DNA from: Kordia sp965283645
GTDB lineage: Bacteria > Bacteroidota > Bacteroidia > Flavobacteriales > Flavobacteriaceae
Assembly (NCBI RefSeq): GCF_965283645.1
Contig: NZ_CBDIPG010000001.1
Coordinates: 4,836,001-4,900,000 of the forward strand
DNA length: 64,000 nucleotides
Direction: 5' to 3'
The translations under genes were made by a program, and so were the position numbers. Below are positions 59,519 to 64,000 of this stretch, one piece after another; the first letter of the stretch is position 1, and each line of letters begins with the position of its first letter. The notes beneath the pieces were generated by a model. That model was given only the letters and a program-made list of their open reading frames with translations, searched no databases and was not told the origin of the DNA.

Positions 59519-61441
59519 ATGAATAAGTTGTTAGGATTTTTATTAGTGATCTTATTGTCAAGTTGTGCGGCAAAAGCACAGCAATACAAAAGTCACACTG
59601 TAGAAAGAGGTGAAACTATAGAAAGTATTGCCAAGCAATATAAAATTACACCAGAAGATATCATCAAATTAAATCCTGATGCCAGACGCGGCGTTCGTAG
59701 AAACAATGTGTTGGTTATTCCTTCAAAATCTATAAAAGTTGCCAAAGAAGTTGATGTAACTTTTACAAATCATAAAGTAAGAAGAAAAGAAACCTTATAC
59801 AGTATTTCCAAAAAATATGGTGTAACGATTGCTGACATCAAAAAATACAATGAAAAAGTAGCCAAAGAAGGACTTAAGAAAGGCGATCGTATTGCAATTC
59901 CGAAATTTACTAATAAAACAACGGAAGTTGTTACTAATGAAGAATCTACGGAAGAACCTAAAGATAAAAAAAATGAAGAGGAAACGGCTGACATCTATGT
60001 TGTAAAAGCAAAAGAAACAAAATGGGGAATTGCACACAGTTACGGTTTAACTATTGAAGAATTGGAAGAATTAAATCCTGAAATAAAAGACGGATTAAAA
60101 ATTGGACAAGAAATAAAATTACCAAAACGTACCGTAAAACCAGTTGTTGCAAGTAGTGAAAACTATGCTTTTTATACGGTAAAGCCAAAACAAACATTAT
60201 ATACGTTAACGCGCAAATTGGGTGTTTCAGAAGATGAATTAATTCTCTTAAATCCTGCATTAAAAGATGGTTTAAAAGCTGGAATGATCTTAAAACTTCC
60301 AGTTGCAAAAACCGAATCTTTAGAAGTAGTTGATGCTGAAATTGTAGATAAATTCAGTTTCTTGGAAAATGCTACTACTGAAAATGTATCAAATATAGTG
60401 TTGATGTTGCCTTTCAAGCTGAATGAAATTGATATTGATTCTGTATACAAAACAAAAGAAAAATTACGCAATGACAGAGTGTTAGGATATGCTACCGAAT
60501 TTTATACAGGTTCGTTAATGGCATTAGATTCTATCAAAAAACTTGGTTTTTCTGTCAATGTACAAGTATTAGATACAGAAGGAAAAACAGCCACCACAAA
60601 AAGATTATTAGCAAATAAAGACTTCTCAGACGTACATGCAGTTATTGGTCCATTATTACCAAATAATATTGAAGTTGCGGCTAGCGAATTGAAATCTGAC
60701 GGAATTCCTGTAATTTCCCCATTATCAAGCATAGAAGTGAAGTATAAAAATGTATATCAAACTATTCCTTCGAAAGCGACTTTAGAGAGAAAAATGCTTG
60801 ATTTTTTAGAAGAAAAAGGCGCTGATAAAAATATAATCATCATTGCAGATAAAGACAAAGCCGGAATAAAAGCAAAGCTGAAATCAATATTGCCAACAGC
60901 TTCTGAAATTAATCCAGAAAAAGGAAATTACATCAAACCAAATATCATTAAACCATTATTAAAAGAAGGAGTAGATAATTGGGTAATTTTGGAAACTGAA
61001 GATTTGTCGTTACTAGCCAATGTAACTTCTGTACTAAATTCGTACACAACTGAAAAACAAAAAATCACTCTGTTAACAACAGATAGAAACGATCAATACG
61101 ATAAATCATCAAATATCTATAACAGTCACTTGGCAAATCTTAACTTTCATTATCCGTCTATAGACAAACCTTCATCATATGACAATGTGTTTAATAAACG
61201 ATATGAAAAAAAGTATAAAATTTCTCCAAGTAGAATTGCAACACGTGGTTTTGATATAACATTCGATATCTTATTGCGTTTGGCATACGATCAAAATTTG
61301 GCAAAAAGTGTACGTTCAGGCGCACAAACGAGCTATGTTGAAAATAAATTTGATTACTCGAAAAAAATGTTTGGTGGATTTTTCAATAACGGAATTTACA
61401 TCGTAAAATATGACGGATTAGAAATTAAAGAAGCTAAATAA
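59519..61441 (+). CDS. LysM-repeat lipoprotein with periplasmic-binding-like domain
   Basis: 640 residues from the ATG at 59519, giving a lipoprotein signal (LLGFLLVILLSSCAAKAQ, Cys near 16). The frame is open to 59486, overlapping guaA. Four LysM repeats follow at about residues 24-68, 85-130, 160-205 and 220-265 (for example HTVERGETIESIAKQYKI, KVRRKETLYSISKKYGV). The C-terminal 350 residues resemble a type 1 periplasmic-binding fold (IVLMLPFKLNEIDID, GSLMALDSIKKLGFSVNVQV, VHAVIGPLLPNNIEVAASEL). LysM binds peptidoglycan; the last domain may sense a ligand. Probably in one transcript with guaA and the OsmC gene. Confidence 0.87.
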   Translation: MNKLLGFLLVILLSSCAAKAQQYKSHTVERGETIESIAKQYKITPEDIIKLNPDARRGVRRNNVLVIPSKSIKVAKEVDVTFTNHKVRRKETLYSISKKYGVTIADIKKYNEKVAKEGLKKGDRIAIPKFTNKTTEVVTNEESTEEPKDKKNEEETADIYVVKAKETKWGIAHSYGLTIEELEELNPEIKDGLKIGQEIKLPKRTVKPVVASSENYAFYTVKPKQTLYTLTRKLGVSEDELILLNPALKDGLKAGMILKLPVAKTESLEVVDAEIVDKFSFLENATTENVSNIVLMLPFKLNEIDIDSVYKTKEKLRNDRVLGYATEFYTGSLMALDSIKKLGFSVNVQVLDTEGKTATTKRLLANKDFSDVHAVIGPLLPNNIEVAASELKSDGIPVISPLSSIEVKYKNVYQTIPSKATLERKMLDFLEEKGADKNIIIIADKDKAGIKAKLKSILPTASEINPEKGNYIKPNIIKPLLKEGVDNWVILETEDLSLLANVTSVLNSYTTEKQKITLLTTDRNDQYDKSSNIYNSHLANLNFHYPSIDKPSSYDNVFNKRYEKKYKISPSRIATRGFDITFDILLRLAYDQNLAKSVRSGAQTSYVENKFDYSKKMFGGFFNNGIYIVKYDGLEIKEAK

Positions 61442-61459
61442 CTCACAATACCTACACAC

Positions 61460-61861
61460 ATGACTTCAAAAGTAACCTACAAAGGAAATCTTAGAACGGT
61501 TTCACAACACTTAAAATCTGGAAATGAATTCATTACAGATGCACCAACGGACAATAATGGGAAAGGAGAAGCGTTCTCTCCTACAGATACTGTTGCAACA
61601 GGACTTGCAAGTTGTATGTTAACGGTTATGGGAATTAAAGCGGAACAACTAGACGTTAATATGGAAGGCGCTTCCGCAGAAGTTACAAAGACGATGGCTT
61701 CCAATCCGAGACGAATTTCTAAAATTGAAGTACAAATATCAATGCCTTTTGAAGCAACTGATAAAACTAAAAAAATATTAGAAAACACCGCAAATACTTG
61801 TCCTGTACATTACAGTCTTCATCCAGATATTGAAAAGATTGTTAAATTTGATTGGAAATAA
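61460..61861 (+). CDS. OsmC-family thiol peroxidase-like protein
   Basis: 133 residues, the usual length for OsmC/YhfA-type proteins. The two reactive cysteines are in GLASCMLTVMGIKAE near residue 54 and TANTCPVHYSLHPD near 115. EAFSPTDTVATG precedes the first. Members reduce organic hydroperoxides with thiols. It starts 19 nt after the LysM gene and ends where the next gene begins, so it is part of the same operon. Bacillithiol, made by the bshC product, could be the reductant in the cell (inference). Confidence 0.9.
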   Translation: MTSKVTYKGNLRTVSQHLKSGNEFITDAPTDNNGKGEAFSPTDTVATGLASCMLTVMGIKAEQLDVNMEGASAEVTKTMASNPRRISKIEVQISMPFEATDKTKKILENTANTCPVHYSLHPDIEKIVKFDWK

Positions 61862-62407
61862 ATGTATAAACTCTTAAGCGTACTTTGCCTATTTCTATTC
61901 GTGCAGAACGAAGAAACCATTACTTGGAACGGAAACACAAAACTACATTGGGGAAACTTTCAGGGACAACCTGAATACGATTCGGATGCTGTTGCAATTA
62001 CAGCTTCAGGAATTACCTATGGTTTTCGATCAAAAAGCTATTCAAACAGTTCAAAAATACTAGAATATACAACATCTGTTTCGGCAGCATTCTATCCTGA
62101 AAAATCTTGGTATATCAAAGAACGTGTCAATGATACTGTTTTAGGTCATGAACAATTACACTTTGACATTACAGAATTACACGCACGAAAATTTAGAAAA
62201 CGTATCAAAGAAATTAAGTTCTCAAAAAATATAAAGGAAGAACTCAACAAAATATATGCTGAAATCAACCTGAGTCTACAGCAAATGCAAAACGCATATG
62301 ACAATGGTTCTGACTATTCTAGAGATTACAAAGGGCAAATAGCGTGGCAAAAACGCGTTGCAAAAGAGCTTAAGAAATACAAAAAATACGAATTGCCTGT
62401 AAAGTAA
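61862..62407 (+). CDS. DUF922-like secreted Zn-protease
   Basis: 181 residues with a short signal (YKLLSVLCLFLFVQ). The mature part shows LHWGNFQGQPEYDSDAVAIT near residue 29, SAAFYPEKSWY near 78, and the zinc motif LGHEQLHFDITELHARKFR near 96, with HExxH and further acidic residues. This matches the small secreted DUF922 family of predicted metalloproteases. The start codon directly follows the OsmC stop codon, so the two are coupled; the next gene starts one base after this stop (TAATATG). Substrate is unknown. Confidence 0.8.
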   Translation: MYKLLSVLCLFLFVQNEETITWNGNTKLHWGNFQGQPEYDSDAVAITASGITYGFRSKSYSNSSKILEYTTSVSAAFYPEKSWYIKERVNDTVLGHEQLHFDITELHARKFRKRIKEIKFSKNIKEELNKIYAEINLSLQQMQNAYDNGSDYSRDYKGQIAWQKRVAKELKKYKKYELPVK

Positions 62408-62408
62408 T

Positions 62409-62648
62409 ATGACCGATCTTCCTAACAAAGAAAAACAACAAAAACTACTGATAGAACTTGCGCATGCAAAAATGCCGTTTGGAAAACACAAAGGAAAATA
62501 TCTTATCAACATTCCAGAAGCTTATCTACTTTGGTATCGTCAAAAAGGATTTCCAAAAGGAAAACTTGGACAACAACTCGAACAAATTCTCGATATCAAA
62601 ATCAACGGGTTAGAACCACTTATCTACAACATACAACGGCAATTTTAA
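62409..62648 (+). CDS. DUF3820 family protein
   Basis: 79 residues with the DUF3820 core MPFGKHKGKYLINIPEAYLL, then WYRQKGFPKGKLGQQLEQIL. The pattern G-K-x-K-G-x-x-L-x-x-I-P-x-x-Y-L is strongly conserved in bacteria. Some members are linked with quorum-sensing regulators or with putative nucleic-acid binding, but the function is not settled. It is the last gene of the guaA-LysM-OsmC-DUF922 group, with a one-base gap to the gene before. No terminator hairpin is visible within the next 100 bp. Confidence 0.85.
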   Translation: MTDLPNKEKQQKLLIELAHAKMPFGKHKGKYLINIPEAYLLWYRQKGFPKGKLGQQLEQILDIKINGLEPLIYNIQRQF

Positions 62649-62938
62649 AAATCTGAGTTGCAAGCTATATCTAATCATAGAAAAAAAGCTGATTTAATAC
62701 CAAATCCTCTTGAGTATAATTGGATATAGTTTCTGAAAAATGATCCTAAAAACTTCTTGTGTTGTCACTTTTATTTTTAATTCATCACTATTTAATAATG
62801 ATCTATCACTAAGTCTTGCAAATAGTGCGTTTGAATGTTATATGAATATATATTTGAATTACTCGTTGTGTATAAAGATTTTCATCATTCTTTTAAAATA
62901 CCAACGGGTTTCATTAAAATATTAAAACGATAACTATT

Positions 62939-63163
62939 ATGAAGAAAAAAAGAAGTATTCAAAAACTGAGTTTTCACAAAGAAAAGATTAGCACGTTAAA
63001 CACTGTTACAGGAGGCGCAAAGATTACTACAACTATTACTATTGGTGTAACCATAGCTACAGAAATAGTAACTAATGTGGCTAATTGTAATTCTTATGTT
63101 TCAGAGTGTAGAGAAACTTGTAATTGGATGATATGCGTGGTTAATGAAACTGATGGTTGTTAG
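62939..63163 (+). CDS. Lanthipeptide-like precursor with Thr/Ile-rich core (74 aa)
   Basis: Leader MKKKRSIQKLSFHKEKISTL, then VTGG at 23-26. The first half of the core is unusually hydrophobic and rich in Thr, Ile and Val (AKITTTITIGVTIATEIVTN), the type of segment seen in membrane-active peptides or amyloid-like strands. Five Cys follow at 50, 57, 61, 66 and 74. TDGC at the end gives one [S/T]xxC pair. The preceding 290 bp hold no other gene that I could support. The next gene downstream is another precursor. Confidence 0.72.
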   Translation: MKKKRSIQKLSFHKEKISTLNTVTGGAKITTTITIGVTIATEIVTNVANCNSYVSECRETCNWMICVVNETDGC

Positions 63164-63344
63164 ATACTAAAAAGGATTTTCTGATTTTTTATTAAACAGT
63201 TTCCATTATATGTATATAACTATAAATAGTTTACTAAGATACATATTAGTGCTTCATTTATAAATCGGCACATAAAGTCAAAGAAACAACACCTTTTTAG
63301 TTATATTTTACGATACTTTTATATTCTAATCAAAACTTTATATT

Positions 63345-63500
63345 ATGAAAAAAAAGAGTATTAGTAACTTAAGATTAAACAAAAAATCAATCTCAAACTT
63401 TGAACAAGACAAACAAGTAATAGGTGGCGGAAGAACCGTTCATAATTGTTCTCACCTCTTAACATGCCCATTAGGAATATGTTATCCAACAGATGATTAA
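63345..63500 (+). CDS. Short GG-leader precursor peptide (51 aa)
   Basis: Read directly: ATG at 63345, TAA at 63498-63500. The leader MKKKSISNLRLNKKSISNFE continues QDKQVIGG with GG at 27-28, followed by a 23-residue core GRTVHNCSHLLTCPLGICYP and three residues more. It has three Cys (34, 41, 46). It is the shortest of the thirteen precursors. The leader is nearly the same as that of the 55872-56084 peptide. A hairpin with a TTCG loop follows. Too short to be called by most gene finders. Confidence 0.72.
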   Translation: MKKKSISNLRLNKKSISNFEQDKQVIGGGRTVHNCSHLLTCPLGICYPTDD

Positions 63501-63525
63501 TACAAGTATTCTTCAATTAATTATT

Positions 63526-63552
63526 AAAAGTGAACTTCGGTTCACTTTTTTT
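63526..63552 (+). terminator. Terminator with TTCG tetraloop after the 51-residue precursor
   Basis: AAAAGTGAAC, TTCG loop, GTTCACTTTT, then more T. This is a very stable hairpin of the classical type. Confidence 0.88.
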
Positions 63553-63597
63553 ATAAAAATATCTTACCTAGGAGTTTAGTAACTACTGCAACTACAC

Positions 63598-63622
63598 AAA
63601 AAGGGGAAAAGACCCTTTTTTT
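63598..63622. terminator. Second hairpin before the amidase gene
   Basis: AAAAAGGG pairs with CCCTTTTT around a 7-nt loop, followed by T. It could be a second terminator or an attenuator ahead of the amidase gene. Confidence 0.6.
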
Positions 63623-63748
63623 ACTATACAAATAATTTATATCTTTAAATTCCCCTTTTAACATGCAATGAATCAGTAGGATACCTACTTTTTTTAAACA
63701 TATTTAAAAGGATTTTTTATTTAAAAACTAACAACCATACCATAAACT

Positions 63749-64000
63749 ATGATAGTACTACTAGACAACGGTCACGGAGGATTAATTAATGGTGTATATC
63801 AAACACCTGGAAAACGTTCTCCAATTTGGGACGATGACTCACAACTATTTGAAGGTGAATACAACAGAGCAATTGTAAACGGAATTATTGAAGAATTAAC
63901 AAGACTTCGTATTTCATACGTTAACATTGCACCAGAATACAGAGATGTAACCTTGGCAACACGTATGATTAGAGCCAATAAAATAGATCGAAGAAGATCA
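63749..64000 (+). CDS. N-acetylmuramoyl-L-alanine amidase (start only, cut by window edge)
   Basis: The first 84 residues are visible. MIVLLDNGHGG carries the first zinc-binding His of Amidase_3-type enzymes, followed by the zinc-ligand Glu in LFEGEYNRAIVNGIIEEL near residue 39 and VTLATRMIRANKIDRRRS. The enzyme cuts the bond between muramic acid and the stem peptide. No signal peptide precedes the first strand, as in phage or sporulation-type forms and in effectors exported by other means. The C-terminal two thirds, including the other zinc ligands, lie outside the window. Two hairpins separate it from the precursor peptide gene upstream. Confidence 0.82.
   Translation, partial: MIVLLDNGHGGLINGVYQTPGKRSPIWDDDSQLFEGEYNRAIVNGIIEELTRLRISYVNIAPEYRDVTLATRMIRANKIDRRRS

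Noticed and set aside
62740..62925. Open frame of 61 codons before the Thr/Ile-rich precursor
   Set aside because: No leader, signal or family features; probably chance in AT-rich DNA that should hold the precursor's promoter.

Overview
The window is AT-rich chromosomal DNA from a member of the Bacteroidota, almost certainly a marine Flavobacteriaceae bacterium. Supporting evidence: repeated TAnnTTTG -7 promoter boxes (in front of purM, rimO, bshC, prfA and guaA), few Shine-Dalgarno sequences, a type III glutamine synthetase beside a eukaryotic-like type II enzyme, bacillithiol synthesis (BshC), an M56/BlaI pair with a TonB-plug-like tail, a fused isobutyryl-CoA mutase (IcmF type), and many flavobacterial lipoproteins. 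The large set of Cys-rich GG-leader peptides recalls the genus Kordia; that genus assignment is inference and was not tested.

Layout. 1-840: the 3' part of a large serine recombinase that runs antisense into a tRNA-Arg(ACG) and its terminator, probably the edge of an integrated element. 0.9-18.6 kb: housekeeping genes (BlaI/M56, Ca2+/Na+ antiporter, membrane protein plus GT2, divergent GSII/GSIII, MORN protein, purM, msrA) and a four-gene operon encoding a c-type cytochrome, a YceI protein, an OB-fold protein and a beta-barrel protein. 18.6-20.8 kb: five consecutive lanthipeptide-like precursor genes, all on the minus strand, several with their own terminator. 20.9-25.7 kb: prfA, pyrF, a metal-receptor protein, a small secreted protein and a peptidoglycan-binding M15 peptidase. 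25.9-28.6 kb: two precursor peptides flanking a TPR-membrane-AraC regulator. 28.7-40.6 kb: small conserved proteins, a flavoprotein disulfide reductase, DUF4197, an MBL hydrolase, IcmF, an Fn3 lipoprotein and an amidase. 40.7-43.4 kb: three more precursors downstream of a second TPR-membrane-AraC regulator. 43.6-48.6 kb: a tight three-gene operon (TULIP/P47-like protein, 899-residue protein with amphipathic helices, small membrane protein). 48.8-55.7 kb: serine hydrolase, rimO, M14 peptidase, bshC. 55.9-57.8 kb: a precursor peptide, a small membrane protein and a metzincin-like protein. 58-62.6 kb: guaA, LysM lipoprotein, OsmC, DUF922 and DUF3820 proteins. 62.9-64 kb: two more precursors and the start of a cell-wall amidase.

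Most notable content: thirteen precursor peptides with one leader type (Lys-rich start, LxLxK core, usually ending in GG) at five places, but no lanthionine synthetase, cyclase or exporter within 64 kb. Modification would have to be supplied from elsewhere in the genome. Two of the five peptide loci carry a regulator with a probable periplasmic TPR region, one membrane helix and a cytoplasmic AraC DNA-binding domain. This suggests, as inference, a peptide-sensing transmembrane control system. One precursor has six consecutive [S/T]xxC units spaced exactly five residues apart. A second candidate system is the TULIP-like operon at 43.6-48.6 kb, whose helical region resembles in character the N-terminal part of the metzincin-like protein at 57 kb.
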